Positions 9,403 through 21,755 are shown, counted from the first letter of the stretch. The stretch: DNA of 64,000 bases from Tolypocladium sp. Sup5 PDA-1 (GCA_000750105.3 JPHH03000011.1:372001-436000), one strand, 5' to 3'. Notes: a model not told the origin generated them from the letters alone. Numbers and translations are program-made.

Positions 9403-11701
9403 GGTATGTGTGTGCGGGTTGGCGGTAGATGCAAGGTGCGAAGAAGAAGAGAGAGTTGTTGGAGATGCACGAGGGCAGAGCGAGCTGGTGGTGGATGGAG
9501 GAAGAAAGAAGATGGACGTCAGAAGGGGGAGCGGAATGGAATGGTGACGGTGGAAGAGAAGATGCTGGGCTGGCCTTCTGGGACTGGACCTGGCCCTGGA
9601 CCTGACTGAGCCTGGACCAGGCTGGGTTGGGGCTTTGCGGCCTGGGGCCTGTTAGGGGGCAGCGTTCAGGTGGGTGTGTGCTGGAGAGCTGGAGCTGGAG
9701 CTGGAGCTGGAGCTGGGCTGGTACTTGCCGCCTGGGCAAAAACAGACCTGCAGCGAGCGAGATGGGGGCGAAAGGCGGCTCCAAGGCGAGCTGCTGGAGG
9801 CTGACGCGGAGGTATCTTTTGGCTGTAGCGGTGCGGGACGGGTACATGCCAAGTAGCACGACGGCCCTTTCTTCACGACAGAGCCGCTGAACGTTGAGGC
9901 TTCGGCGCCGATGTACCCTCAAATCGCTGGACGCATCGTCTCGACTCCTGAGGCAGCCAACCAGCCCAGCAGACTCCTTACTTCACACACAGCCCTATGT
10001 AGGTCCCAACCTCGACAGGCTCACAGCTTCCGTCAGTCATCAGTCACAAGTCACGGGCCTAATATACTCGAGAGGATGGGTGCCCCCGGCAACTCTGCAG
10101 AGAAGGGGGGTTGGGATGATGGTTGGAGTGGTGGAGGGTTGCGTGAGGCGTCACGGCGGTGGCAACAGCCGCTAATGAAAGCTCCAGCTCCCCCAGTTGC
10201 CCAGCTGCCTCGTCCACTGAAGACTAGTGGAGACGGATGCACTCCAGGCCCCTATGATTTGCGCAACGGGCCACTTCAGCAAGCCCTCTGTCAATCGGGT
10301 GCTTGTCCTCCCCCAAACAGAGACGCACTGGAAACGCCTAAGACCGAGGCTAGCGCGATCGTCGTGCCCGTCTGGTTCGTCGATTGTCTGGTGCGTTGCA
10401 CCTTATCTCTGGCAGGCGCCGTCAGATCAACAAAGATGCTGCCTGTTGCCGCTGCATGTTATCGGTGTAGCACAAAGAGCTGTTCGCTCGCAGCCGCAGC
10501 CGGTCACCGTCGTCAACAAGTCCTGGAAGGAAGAAAAACGGCCAGACGGGTCCGCTGGTGGCTTGTCAGTGGCCCCAGACCCCCAGGGGACTCCGCTGCG
10601 ACCAGGGATGACGGCAACACCTTGTCCGCGTGCTGGTGCTGCGCCAGCGGAACCCTTGTCCTGCTGCTCTCAGAACGAGCATCTCGCTTCTCTGTCGTCA
10701 AGACGACCTTGAGTCTTGGCCTTTCAACATGAGGGTCCCTGGGAGAGTTCGCTGCCTACGAGTAGGCTGACCACCTGCTTCGTACGCCATCTGGCGGCGG
10801 CATTCGGAGGCATGCACCCTTTCTGCCTCTCATAGCGAACCCGCCTTCCGGGGACCACCGTCCAACGCCCGCCTGATCCATAGAAGTCAGTGAGTGAATC
10901 TTAGCGGCCGTGGCACGAAGCCTGATGGTTCTGCTGTGCTACCGGCCGCCGAGACTTTCATCCCGACTGGTCCCTGGCCATATGATCGATCTCACCTCAC
11001 GTCACTCTGCTTCATACCCCGTATCTGTGCAGCATGGTCCTGAGCCAGAGTCCTACGGGTGTACAGTACGCCCTAGCCAGCTGTAGGACTCTTGCGCGTT
11101 TCGCAGCGCGTGATGTTGTGACAATACTGCCAGCACCATGGAAGCTAGCCGAGCATGTCTTCCCGATTCGGTCCCGCAGCTTTGTTCCAAGAATAAACGC
11201 CTGTGCCGCCCTGATGTTCTGGCAAGGGCCCCACAAAGCCCGTTCATGACGGCTGGTGTTCATATCTGAGAGCGTCGTGGACTGGTTGTAAACGGCTGTA
11301 TTTGCTACAACAGAGGATACAATGTCTTGAACACGCCATCAAGGCAGTCTCAATACTGCCGAATCGTATCTTGATTAATCGTCGGCATGGTGGTCATTCG
11401 AATTTGCTGATTTGTCTGCCAGGCGTCCTGTCACAGGCATCTAGAGGGACAGATGCAAGCCCACGTGCGAGTGTAGTGACCCTGCAGCCTACCCTAGACC
11501 ACGTAGGACCCCTGTCCCACCACCGGCTAATTCCGCACCCCAGTTGAGAATTTCCCAGCTCAGCGCATCAACCGACTTCAACGGCTCGCACGCGATCCTC
11601 TTCAACGACGCCAACAGCACCTCTTCTACCCGACGGGAATGGGCTGCCAGTCGTAAACGACCCCCCAACGACGACGCCTTCCGATTGACCGTCTGCCGAC
11701 C
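9403..11701. other. 2.3 kb divergent promoter region between rho1 and the uL24m gene
   Basis: Both neighbouring genes start from here. I see no gene: an open frame of 273 codons at 9911-10732 lacks any recognisable domain and overlaps other frames of similar length. A GGAGCT hexanucleotide repeat lies close to rho1. Confidence 0.55.
9686..9714. repeat. GGAGCT hexanucleotide microsatellite
   Basis: Four complete GGAGCT units preceded by a partial one, about 285 bases upstream of the rho1 start codon. Length variation among strains would be expected. Confidence 0.85.
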
Positions 11702-12891
11702 ATGCAGAAGCTCGTCAAGCGAGCCGCCCAGGCCCAGCGCCAGGCCGCCCGCCGCTCGAGGCAGCAGATGGAGCAGGAAAACATCGACTACCGGATGCGC
11801 AACCGCACGGCGCTGCGGAGCGCCGTCGCAGAAGTCCGGCAGAACCTAAAGGACGCGCGACGCGCCAGGCAGGAGGACTGGGAGATGGGCCCCCTGGCGC
11901 CGAAGCGAGACCTCGGCTTCAACAACTACGGCGCCTTCAAGGAGAACGTGCGGCAGGACTGGTCAAACTACGGGCTGCACCAGGCGCGCCCCCATGTTGT
12001 CGAGCAGCGATGTGCATGGGCCGGCGGCGTCAAGCAGCTCAGTCTTGCTCCGCAGGACCGGGTGGTCATCATGGACGGCCCAGACAAGGGCAAGATTGAC
12101 AAGATCAAGTCGGTCCAGGCAGAGAACGGGACAGTCACCCTAGAAACCCACCACAGAGTGAGTCTCCAGCTACCGACTACGTCAATCTGGCCTAGCATCC
12201 TCTAACAAGTACGGCCCAGGCGCTCTCAGTCGGCATGTTTGAAAACCCTGCCCGATCACAAGCGATGCCCATATCCATCGGCTCCATCCGACTCGTATAC
12301 CCCATAAGAAACCCCGAGACGGGCGTCACCCGCGACGTCGTCATCAACCAGCTCAAGGCCGTGCCCCCGAACATGAAGTCCGAAAACATGACGCTCGACC
12401 GCTGGGAGTTCGGCAACAAGTGGGACCGCCTGGTCCCCGGGATCAACGTCGTGATCCCCTGGCCCGAGGTCGAGGCGCCCGAGTACGAGGTGATGCCGGC
12501 GGACACGGTGCGCGAGCAGGCCGAGGACCGCACATTCTACTACAGCCTGCTGTCGCCGCCGATGCCCGAGCAGGTGATTGACGAGCTGCGCAACAAGTAC
12601 TCGCGCTTCCGGACGCGGCACGAGCCCTGGTACGTCGAGCAGAAGGAGGCGGAGGAGGAGGCCAGGAAGGGCCTGAAGGAGGCTGCCAAGTCGATGCAGA
12701 CGCCCCTGGACGAGTTCCACGAGATGCAGCGCGAGATTCGCGACTCCCAGGGCGAGCCGGAGCTCACCGACGAGATGTTGGAGAAGATTGGCCAGGTCAT
12801 GGCGGAGAAGAAGGCGGCGGCGTTGGACGACGCTGGCGTAACCGAGGTATCGGCACAGTCGTCGTCTCCGTCCGGTCCTGGCCCGCAATGA
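11702..12891 (+). CDS. MRPL40: mitochondrial large-subunit ribosomal protein uL24m (yeast MRPL40 orthologue)
   Basis: Component of the large subunit of the mitochondrial ribosome. Exons 11702-12157 and 12220-12891 encode 375 aa; the 62-base intron ends in CCCAG and has a TCTAAC branch site. The N-terminus is rich in Arg, Gln and Ala and poor in acidic residues up to about residue 25, as in a mitochondrial presequence. A KOW motif typical of L24 occupies about residues 120-152 (RVVIMDGPDKGKIDKI). The extension after the KOW domain contains FGNKWDRLVPG and a long acidic, helical C-terminal region (about residues 280-360), usual for the fungal protein. The upstream gene rho1 is divergent. Confidence 0.9.
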
Positions 12892-13880
12892 GGGATTGGA
12901 AGCTCGGCTTGACGACCTGTTGTGTAGCAACTGCCTACACGGCAGGGAGCACGGCTGGAGGACTAGGAAATGTAATTCTAGATATGTGTGGAGTACTGTA
13001 CATCACCAAGCGTGGAATATACGCTCGACTTCCCATCAAGCATTGAACGTTGTGCCGACTATACTCGAGCTCTACCACAGCTTCGCCTGGTCACAATCAC
13101 AACCAACTGCACAACAATCAGGTGGAGTCCCCGTGGCGAATAGGACGTGCTCCCACGCCGGCTGTGTAAACGTGCGCTGCCAACACGAGAACGCGGTGCC
13201 GAGATGCCGTGGCGAGGCTGGACGACTGCGTGTCCTCGGGAAATACAGATTTGACGGCCAACTTCTCATGAAGGAGATTAGGAGACCTTGGAGATTCAAG
13301 TCATCTAAAGTCTGCAGCTTACAGCCCCTGAGATAGGCCGATGCCCGGGGATGCCCAACAGCATTCGCGAATATTAATATGTCTCAACGCGGCCGAATTT
13401 CCCGCCGCTCCCCAGTACCCAATCCGAGACACAGAATGTCCGCATCTTCCATGTTCTCGCGGGATTATCAACAACACAGCCACTGTTGATGTAGGCACTT
13501 TGCTGGGCATAGTCCCGGATCTTGGGGGGCGTTTGTTCGCTTCGGGCCCGGCCGTTGTTGCAACGGGCCTGCACGTATCCGTAAACGCAGAGCTAGCTAC
13601 TACCTTAGGTATTTAACTTACTCCGTAGATGCATGCAGTCTCCCCCACACAAGCTGCCCCAGCTAGTGTGCATACGCTGGCAGATAAGTCAGATAGGCTT
13701 CGCCGCTTGAGATCATCGCGAACACTAATACGAACCCCTCCCCCGCTACCTGCCCGTCGCCGATCGTCGACGATAAGAAGCTCCTCTTTCTTCCCTTTTA
13801 CCCCCGGGCTTGGATTGTACTGCTGCTCTCTTGTTGGATATCCCTGGCAAGGCTCCGTATCTTCGAGCATCTCAGCAGCC
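12892..13880. other. intergenic region, promoter of the UreG gene
   Basis: No gene is recognised. A TACTCCGTA motif lies at 13619-13627, about 250 bases before the UreG start codon, and the last 200 bases are pyrimidine-rich. Confidence 0.55.
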
Positions 13881-14249
13881 ATGGCGTCGCATAGTCACGA
13901 CGGCGGCGTCGCGCACTCCCACGACGGCGGCTTCAACGCGCAGGAGCACGGCCACTCGCACGAGATCCTCGACGGGCCGGGGAGCTATGTCGGCCGCGAG
14001 ATGCCCATTGTTGAGGGGCGGGACTGGTCTGATCGGGCGTTTACCGTTGGCATTGGCGGGTGAGTTGTGACTTACATCAACATGCCTCCCCTGCTCCTTC
14101 AACATATAAACCGCTCCCATCCAAGAGAAGAGGAGTGCTGACGAGTACCTGTCAAGGCCCGTCGGCTCCGGCAAGACGGCCCTCATGCTCGCCCTCTGCC
14201 TCGCCCTCCGCGACAAGTACTCCCTCGCCGCCGTGACCAACGACATCTT

Positions 14250-14280
<31 letters not shown>

Positions 14281-14796
14281 CACGCCGCTCTGCCCCCGGA
14301 GCGCATCCGCGCCATCGAAACCGGCGGCTGCCCGCACGCCGCCGTGCGCGAGGACATCTCGGCCAACCTCGCCGCCCTCGAGGACCTGCACGCCGCCTTC
14401 GCCGCCGACCTGCTGCTCATCGAGTCCGGCGGCGACAACCTCGCCGCCAACTACTCGCGCGAGCTCGCCGACTTCATCATCTACGTCATCGACGTCAGCG
14501 GCGGCGACAAGATCCCCCGCAAGGGCGGCCCGGGCATCACGCAGAGCGACCTGCTGGTCGTCAACAAGACGGACCTGGCCGAGATTGTGGGCGCCGACCT
14601 CGGCGTCATGGAGCGGGATGCGCGCAAGATGCGCGAGGGCGGGCCCACGGTGTTTGCGCAGGTGAAGAAGGACGTGGGCGTCGACCATATTGTCAACCTG
14701 GTATTGAGTGCCTGGAAGGCTAGCGGCGCCGAGGAGGAGAGGAAAAGCAAGGGCGGGCCGCGGCCGACGGAGGGACTGGAAGCCCTGAAAAAGTGA
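13881..14796 (+). CDS. ureG: urease accessory GTPase UreG (nickel insertion)
   Basis: SIMIBI-class GTPase that delivers nickel to apo-urease together with the UreD and UreF homologues. Exons 13881-14059 and 14157-14796 encode 272 aa. The 97-base intron separates the first Gly of the P-loop from the rest and uses an AAG acceptor, which is unusual but the only choice that restores the loop. The N-terminus has seven His in the first 27 residues (HSH, HSH, HGHSH), a nickel-binding extension typical of eukaryotic UreG. The P-loop is GPVGSGKT at residues 60-67; the metal-binding GGCPH, the ESGGDN motif and NKTDL for guanine recognition follow. The C-terminal tail of about 20 residues after VLSAWK is charged and not conserved. 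No other urease gene is nearby. Confidence 0.95.
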
Positions 14797-14931
14797 TGCT
14801 GCGAGGTTGACATAGGTATCGATAATGAGCCCATGTCGAGCATCTTGTTGAGGTATTGTCATCCAAAAATAGCACCTGTATTGGGAAATTGGAGGTATAG
14901 TATGTCGTCGTCTATATGAGCTCTAAAATAA

Positions 14932-17445
14932 TCATTCCATCATGACATCCTCGGCCTGCTGCTGAGCATCAGCATCCACGTCCAGCAGACGCCCTTGCAG
15001 CGGCGCCGAGCTGCGCGGGAACACCCTCTTGTACAGGCTCACGCCCACCGCGTCCTGCGGGTTGATGCGGCCGTCAAATGTCGCCTTGAAGTAGCCGTGC
15101 GTGCCCAGCGGTTCCTTGACGAAGCCGCTCCGGCCCCGCCTCGTCCACAGCGGCAGAGCCTTGAACCATTCCACATCTTCGCGGCTGAAGAACATGTACC
15201 GAATCGTCACAATCTTCTTGTGGATGTGGTACGGGTGCCCTGTCAAGATGATTCTCTTGGCAACCACTCTCGACGTCGACGGCGGGAGAGCGGTGCCCGT
15301 TCCGATGAGCGTCAGGCCAACGTCTGGTTCCTCGTCGCCCTCGGTCGTCGCCCCGGGAACCGTCTTCTTGAAGAACATGACGGGAACCGACCCCCAGGTG
15401 ATGGGGCCCGTAAAGGTCGCAATCGCAGACTGCCCGGGATGCAGGTACCGGCAGTACTTGTGGACGTCGTTTGGCGTGGAGCCCGACTGCGAAAAGATGG
15501 GGTTGATGACCATCCGCCTCGGCCCGCACTGGGCGATGATTTCCTCCTTGGACTTGATCGACTTGGTGTAGTCGTTGCTCAGATTAATGAGGTAGTTGAC
15601 CACCGTCTTCTTATTCTCGTGCCTCAGGAGAGAGAAGAGGGTGACGGGCGAGCTCGGGTTGTACGACTTCTCCATGGCTGCCGGAACGCCCTTGACGTAG
15701 ACGTGGACTCGCGTGCCTGGCTCCACGCCGCCGACCAGTGCTTCCCGTGTCGACCGCGATCGGGATGCCGCGTAGTCGGGAATCTGCAGCAGACGTCTCC
15801 ACTCCTCCGGCTCGTGCGCCCGGTCCTCATCCTCTTGCCACGGGCTGGTCCGCAGGCTCTTCAGACCACGGTATCTCGCAAGCCTCTCTTGTGCCGAAAC
15901 GTTGGGATGCAGCTCGATCTCGTCCGGGAACTCCTTGTCGTCCTCGGCTTCATCTCGTTTCCGGGATCGGAACTGCGCCAGTTGCTTAGCATCCTCATCC
16001 TCATCTGGCTCCTCCATCATCTCAGATTGAGGATATTCTGAAGGACCAGCTTCCGTCGGCTCGGGCTGAGCGTATCCCTCAATACCGTCCTCGGCGCCAA
16101 TCTCCTCGTCTTCCTCATTTCCGTTATCCATCTCAATGTCCTCCATATCGGATCCCGAGTCGGAGACGTCGTCCAGGTACCACGCCGCCTGATAGTTGGA
16201 CGTGCCCTTGGGCACTCGCTTCTTTATTTTCCTCGCCTCGGCCTCCTCGTCGGAAAAGTAGTGGTGATCATCCAGTAGCACACCCTTCTTTGAAGACGTG
16301 ATGGCCGACATGGTGCCGTCGTCCTCCTCTTCGTCTGCGTCCATGACAACATCTTCAGGGGCGAGCTCATCCAAGTCGTCCCGGTCCTCAGACGGCTCCT
16401 CCAGCACCTTGTCCGTCTCATCCTCAACTGTCACATCATCACCCTTTTTGCTGTGCTTAGGGAGGGGCGCGGCCACGATCTTCTCGATCTGGTACGTTCC
16501 CCAGTCGCCGATTTGGACCAAGCGGTCGGCTTTTAATCCACGTCCTCGGACCACCCCGGTGATGATTATAGGGTCAGAGTCATTACAGGCAAACTTGACG
16601 TCCTCGGCCAACATCCAACTCCTGTCCTCCCTCCATCTTATACCCTTGGGAGTCGTGCTGCAGAGAGATCGTACCAGGTTGGCGCATTCCTGTCGGCTGT
16701 CGAGGCTGAATAGTTTCTCTTGCTCTGGGTGGAAATGCGTGATAAATGACTTCAACGAGCCCATGACGCCCTGTCTCTGCTTGGCGGGCTCGACCTTGTC
16801 AAGTCCTTGGACAAGAGTGAACAAGGTCGACAAGCCCTGGCTCTCGACGCTGCGGAGGATCAACTCTCCCAACGCATCGACCTCCTGGTCGGCGGACAGG
16901 ATGACAACCACAAAGTCGGCGACCCGGGCAGCGTCTAGGCAGGCATTCAGATCCCGCTTCAACGGGACGTATTGCAGCTTCTGCTTGAAGCGATCGACCG
17001 AGACTCGCACGCTGCCATCTTGGACGTCGGCATCGATGTCAAGGCTGCCGTTGAGCTGCTGAATCGCAACCTTGGCGTCGCCATCGGCGCAGAGCGGAAT
17101 GACAGCGACAATCCGTGGCGCACCGTCTCGGCCGGCAAAGATTGAATTATCCCTCAGGTGCTCCTTGTGCTTAGACAAGCGGGCCTGCTTGGCCTGGTTG
17201 CGGCGGTCGAACTTGGACATGACTTGCTGACTGGGGGTCTTGCGATGCCCGCGCTCGTTGGGAACTCGGCCTGTGACGATACTTGGTTAGCATAAACGCG
17301 CGCCTTTAACGCTGCGCTATCCAAGTCATCACTCACCTTTGGCTCGATCCCTCAGCTCGTGCTTGGTGGCTGCCTTGGACTTGAAGGGCTTGTGCGACAC
17401 CTTTGTGGTGGGGCGGTGCGAGTGAGACGCCGCCGCGACAGGCAT
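14932..17445 (-). CDS. TSR1: ribosome biogenesis protein Tsr1
   Basis: Late 40S assembly factor of the Bms1/Tsr1 family that blocks initiation-factor binding on pre-40S particles. Two exons on the minus strand, 17337-17445 and 14932-17270, encode 815 aa. The first exon carries the conserved start MPVAAASHSHRPTTKVSHKP, and splicing of the 66-base intron joins it to KTPSQQVMSKFDRRNQAKQ. A fold like that of Bms1 follows, but the P-loop residues are missing (the region reads VAVIPLCADGDAKVAI), as known for Tsr1, which is an inactive GTPase-like protein. The middle, about residues 280-440, is very acidic with long Asp/Glu runs. The C-terminal half has SNYQAAWYLDD and the DUF663-type block ending in a basic GRLLDVD tail. 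It shares its promoter with UTP7. Confidence 0.95.
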
Positions 17446-17701
17446 TTTGGAGTCGCCGCCGGCCTTGAATCTGAACGGTAGAGACGCCAGGTTGCACGAG
17501 CGTGTTTTTCGTCTGTTGGCCTCAGTGTCGCAGGCCTTGGTCAACCGCTGTTGAGTCGACGTTTGGCGCACTCTGAACTTTTGATGAGGTCCTGAAGGCG
17601 GTGATGGTGGGGTTGTAACTTGTGGCTATCAGCCATGCTTGTTATCGAGAATTTTTTGTGCGGCAGCTTATCGATAACCATGGCGGGGCCAGATTCTGCC
17701 A
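17446..17701. promoter_or_regulatory. 256-base divergent promoter shared by TSR1 and UTP7
   Basis: The start codons of two genes for 40S subunit assembly are only 256 bases apart and face away from each other. The interval contains GATGAG at 17583-17588, the core of the yeast PAC element, and GAGAATTTTTTGTG at 17647-17660, which resembles the RRPE element; both are known in yeast upstream of ribosome-biogenesis genes. That they act here is inference. Confidence 0.5.
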
Positions 17702-19550
17702 ATGGCTGCGCCGCGATACGACCCTGAATCGGCAGACGCTGGAAATTTTGTTGCGACTGCCGCCAGTCCATCCATCCAGTCGTCTGTCCAACAAACTCCA
17801 GCATCCTCAGTCGACCGCACAACGAGCGCCATGGAGGCCGATACGATTGACAAGCCCATAACCAAGGTGGTGCGCAGCAATGGCGCCCTCACCGTGGAGC
17901 AGACTCGGCTGGAACTCGTGCCCCGGCACGAGAAGGAGAGGATTCGTCGACTGAAGGAGGCCGACAAGGCCTACGGCCGAGGGAAGAAGATCAACACCAA
18001 GCAGATCAAGGACAAGAAGTTGAGGAGCAGCCTGAAGCGCTTGGAGGGCAAATACCAGGACGCAGCGGTCAAGGCAAAGGATGCCGAGATCCTGCTCGAG
18101 AACACCTCGGGCTTTCTCGAACCCGAAGGCGAACTCGAGCGAACATACAAGGTCCGGCAAGACGATATAACGACAGGCGTGGCAGTCGAGACTGCGCAAA
18201 AGCGCTTCGACCTCAAACTCGATCAATTGGGACCATATATCTGCGACTTTACGAGGAACGGCCGGGAGCTGCTCCTGGCCGGTCGCAAGGGCCATGTCGC
18301 CACCATGGACTGGCGCGAGGGCAAGCTTGGGTGCGAACTCCAGCTGGGAGAGACCGTCCGCGATATCCGGTGGCTGCATAACAACCAGTACTTTGCTGTT
18401 GCGCAAAAGAAGCACGTCTACATCTACGACCACAATGGCGTGGAGCTCCACTGCTTGCGGAAACACAATGAGGTAACTCATATGGAGTTTCTTCCATACC
18501 ACTTCCTCCTGGCGACTATTGTGAGTACCACTGGCCTCCCCATGGAATCCCCTGGGAATTTAATTCTAACGTATTCAGGGAACCGTGGGCGTGTTGAAAT
18601 ACCAAGACACCTCGACCGGTCAATTAGTTGCCGAGATGACGACCCGGCTCGGCCAGCCGGTCTCCATGACCCAGAACCCACAAAACGCCGTGCTTCATGT
18701 CGGACACCAAAACGGCACCGTGACGCTATGGTCTCCAAACTCGCAAGAACCGTTGGTCAAGCTGTTGGCGCACCGCGGCCCGGTGAGGTCTCTGTCCATT
18801 GACCGGGAAGGCCGGTATATGGTTTCGGCCGGCCAAGATCTGAAGATGGCTGTCTGGGACATTAGAATGTTTAGGGAAGTGAGCAACTATTACACTCGCC
18901 AGCCGGCATCATCGGTTGCCATCTCGGATACTGGCTTGACGGCTGTTGGGTGGGGTACCCAGACGACAATCTGGAAGGGACTGTTCGACAAGAATGCTCC
19001 GGCACAAGTGCAGGTTCAGAGCCCATACATGGCTTGGGGCGGCGAGGGCAAGCGGATCGAGCGAGTCCGGTGGTGTCCTTTCGAAGACGTCCTAGGCGTC
19101 GGCCACGACGAGGGATTCTCATCCATCCTCGTGCCCGGAGCTGGTGAGGCCAACTTCGACGCCCTGGAAGCCAACCCATTCGAGACGGCCAAGCAGCGGC
19201 AGGAGTCCGAAGTCAAGGGCCTGCTGAACAAGCTGCAGCCCGAAATGATTGCCCTGGACCCCAACTTCATCGGCAACCTGGACTTGCGGTCCGACGCACA
19301 GAGGAAGGCGGAGAAGGACCTAGACACACCGGCAACGGATATCGCCGAGGAGATCCGGAACCGGGCCAGAGGCAAGAACGGGGCGCTCAAGAAGTATCTG
19401 AGGAAGCAGAGGAAGAAGAATGTCATCGACGAGAAGAGGCTGCGGGTGGACGAGCTGTGGAAGGAGCAGCAGCAGCAAAAGGAGAAGAAGCGCACGGAGG
19501 TGGAGGCGCATCTCGGGCCGGCGCTGTCGCGGTTTGCCAGGAAGGAATAA
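17702..19550 (+). CDS. UTP7: U3 snoRNP component Utp7 (WDR46/BING4 family WD-repeat protein)
   Basis: Nucleolar WD-repeat protein of the small-subunit processome needed for 18S rRNA maturation. Exons 17702-18520 and 18579-19550 encode 596 aa; the 58-base intron has a TTCTAAC branch site. The N-terminus to about residue 60 is variable; conserved sequence begins at about IDKPITKVVRSN. A basic segment (YGRGKKINTKQIKDKKLRSS) is followed by WD repeats from about residue 170 to 430 with characteristic YICDFTRNGRELLLAGRKGH and GTVTLWSP. The BING4 C-terminal domain includes SPYMAWGGEGKRIERVRWCP. The protein ends in a Lys/Glu-rich helix (RKQRKKNVIDEKRLR). An in-frame Met 43 codons downstream could also serve as start. 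It is divergent from TSR1 and convergent with the PTH2 gene. Confidence 0.95.
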
Positions 19551-19799
19551 GCTCGAATGCGTCGGTAGTGAAAATAATACCCCGGGATTTGGCTTCACCC
19601 AGGCTTGTGTCACCCGTGAAAGGCGGTGCTGCAGCAACCAAGTGCTCAATTGCAATAAACAAGTTGTCTATTCTTAGTCCCGTCCTTTTGCCCCTTTTCC
19701 CCGTAAAGCCATGCCAGCTCTTTTACATTGAATCATTGCAAGTTCTCCCAATGCCCATGACGCCTCTCCCAATTTATACGCCCACCGCAGCCGCGCTCT

Positions 19800-20540
19800 C
19801 TACAGCAACTTCAGACCCCCCGTGACCTGGTCCACCAGGCTCTTCGGCGCGGGCCCGACGCCGAGGACCGTCATGCTTCCGGCCTCGATCTGCGTGCGCC
19901 CGGCGTCCTGGATGACCTCGGCCGTGAGGCCCAGCGCGCGGGCGCGGCGGCGCAGCTCGAGCATCTCGTCCTGGCCCTTGACCTGCACGGCGATCTTGGC
20001 CTGGCCGAGCTTCTCCCAGCGGGCGAGGATGGCGCGCTGGGGGGAGCCGGGGGCGGCGCGGGAGAGGGCCTTGAAGCAGGCGAGGGTGGCGTGGGAGCAC
20101 TGGGCGGCGATTTTGCCTGGCGTCGGTTGGTCAGTTTCTCTGTGATGTGCACGTACCAGGACTCATGATGGGAGAATGGGGGCTTTACCCTTTGTCATGC
20201 CCAGATCCGTCCGCACCACCAGCACCAGTTTGCACTCCTCGCCGCTATCCCTCAGCGCCGCCGGCTTGTCGTTGGCCGCGCGCAGGCCCTGCTTGCGGTC
20301 GGCCTGCTCGCCGTTGGCCCAGTTGGGCGCATGGTCGAGCAGCGAGTCGTCCTCGTCGACGTCGCTCTCGTCGCTCTCGACGGGGTCGGTGTGGTTGCGG
20401 CGGCGCTCGTCGGACAGCGCGGGCGAGATGAGGTAGCCGCGCGAGGTGAAGATGCCGAAGAGGTAGCCCGTGATGAAGGTGGCGAGCGCGGTGGTCAGGA
20501 GGGCGCCGGTCACGGCACCCTGGTCGGCTTGTGGCGGCAT
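19800..20540 (-). CDS. PTH2: peptidyl-tRNA hydrolase 2 with N-terminal membrane anchor
   Basis: Cleaves peptidyl-tRNA released from stalled ribosomes. Exons on the minus strand are 20189-20540 and 19800-20116 (222 aa), with a 72-base intron placed in the signature after MTKG. A single hydrophobic helix at about residues 12-32 (ALLTTALATFITGYLFGIF) anchors the protein, probably in the outer mitochondrial membrane as for eukaryotic Pth2. An acidic linker follows (ESDESDVDEDDSLLDH). The catalytic domain has KLVLVVRTDLGMTKGKIAAQ and CSHATL at residues 124-129, and the closing signature IQDAGRTQIEAGSMTVLGVG. Residues expected in the Pth2 active site (Lys119, Asp in QDAG) are present. Confidence 0.95.
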
Positions 20541-20886
20541 GGCGGGTGGAGAGCGTGTGCCGTGGGCAAAGGCACTTGTGTTGAAAAGACGAGATGGTGG
20601 TGGTGGTGGTGGTGGTGGTGGTGGTGTCGTGGTTGGTGGTGAGGCTCAAGTCAAGCCTTGCCAGGGCTGCCGGCGTGACGTGGACCTGCTGCGTGGTGCC
20701 CCACCTTTAGCCGCTATAAGCACTGTCGATAGCGGCACTCCGGAGTATGGACTACAGCCAAAGGGGCTTTGAACTTCTGAAGCACCACCATCCATCTCAT
20801 CTCACTGCCCCTCCAGCGAACTCACGATCCTTTCTCACCTTACTCTTTGAGCCAACACCCAAATGCTCAGGTAGCAGTCTCACAAT
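20541..20886. other. divergent promoter of the PTH2 and NRK1 genes
   Basis: 346 bases between two divergent start codons. It contains a (TGG)10 run beside PTH2 and a short pyrimidine-rich leader on the NRK1 side. No other gene. Confidence 0.6.
20595..20624. repeat. (TGG)10 microsatellite in the PTH2 leader
   Basis: Ten perfect TGG units begin 55 bases upstream of the PTH2 start codon, so the PTH2 transcript probably carries (CCA)10 in its 5' leader. A similar (TGG)12 run lies at 37898. Confidence 0.9.
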
Positions 20887-21755
20887 ATGGCTAGTGACAA
20901 GAAGGCCCTCATAGTGGGCGTATCCGGCTGCTCGTCCAGCGGCAAGACGACGCTCGCCCGGCTGCTAAGAGACATCTTCCCCAATACATTTATTCTTCAC
21001 GAGGACGACTTTTACAAGGCAGAGACCGAGTGAGTTCCCTCATCAGTTTCCAGTTGTATATACAGAGGCTTAGACGTCTGTAGGTTACCGTCCAAGAACG
21101 GCCTTCTCGATTGGGACTGCGCCGAGGCGATCGACGTGCCCGCCATGGCCGACGCCTTGTCTTACATCCGCCAGCACGCCGCCTTTCCGGTCAGCCCCTT
21201 ATCTCACGATGTACATCCATCACGTGCTAACACAGCGCGCAGCCCACCCTCGACTCCAAAGAGGACCAAAACTCGCTCGGGAAGTGTCCCATCCCGGCCA
21301 CCACCACCGCCGCCCCCAGGTCCAAGGTCGCCGCCGCCCTGCACCCCTCGCACCCCCTCCTCAGCGGCGGCAAGCTACGCCTCTGCCTGCTCGACGGCTT
21401 CCTCCTCTACGCCCCCTCCGTGGCCGCCGTGCAGCGGAGCCTCGACGTGAAGCTCTTCCTGCGCGGGTCCTACGCCAAGGCCAAGGCGCGCAGGGAGGCG
21501 CGCGACGGCTACGTCACGCTCGAGGGCTTCTGGACGGACCCGCCGGGGTACGTGGACAAGGTCGTCTGGCCCAACTACGTCGACGAGCATGCGTGGATGT
21601 TCGAGGGCGGGGACGTAGAGGGGGATTTCCGGAAGGATGTGCTGGCGAGGGAGGGGATTAAAGTGCTGGAGGGGGCGCCGGTTGATGCGGACATGGAGGA
21701 GACGCTCGGGTGGATGGTCGATGCGATACTAGAGGAGCTGCACAACCACGTCTAG
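20887..21755 (+). CDS. NRK1: nicotinamide riboside kinase
   Basis: Phosphorylates nicotinamide riboside to NMN for NAD salvage. Exons 20887-21029, 21084-21189 and 21243-21755 encode 253 aa, with introns of 54 and 53 bases. The Walker A motif GVSGCSSSGKTT is at residues 11-22, and the substrate-binding HEDDFYK follows. The conserved NGLLDWDCAEAID is at the second exon, and LRLCLLDGFLLY and LFLRGSYAKAKARREARDGY (lid region) in the third. The segment between residues 84 and 115 (SKEDQNSLGKCPIPATTTA and nearby) is less conserved. Its start codon is 346 bases from the divergent PTH2 start. All kinase motifs appear intact. Confidence 0.93.

Noticed and set aside
9911..10732. A 273-codon open frame on the plus strand between rho1 and the uL24m gene
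   Set aside because: No domain, no intron signals that extend it, Ser/Pro/Arg/Cys-rich chance composition, and equally long overlapping frames; it lies in a divergent promoter.
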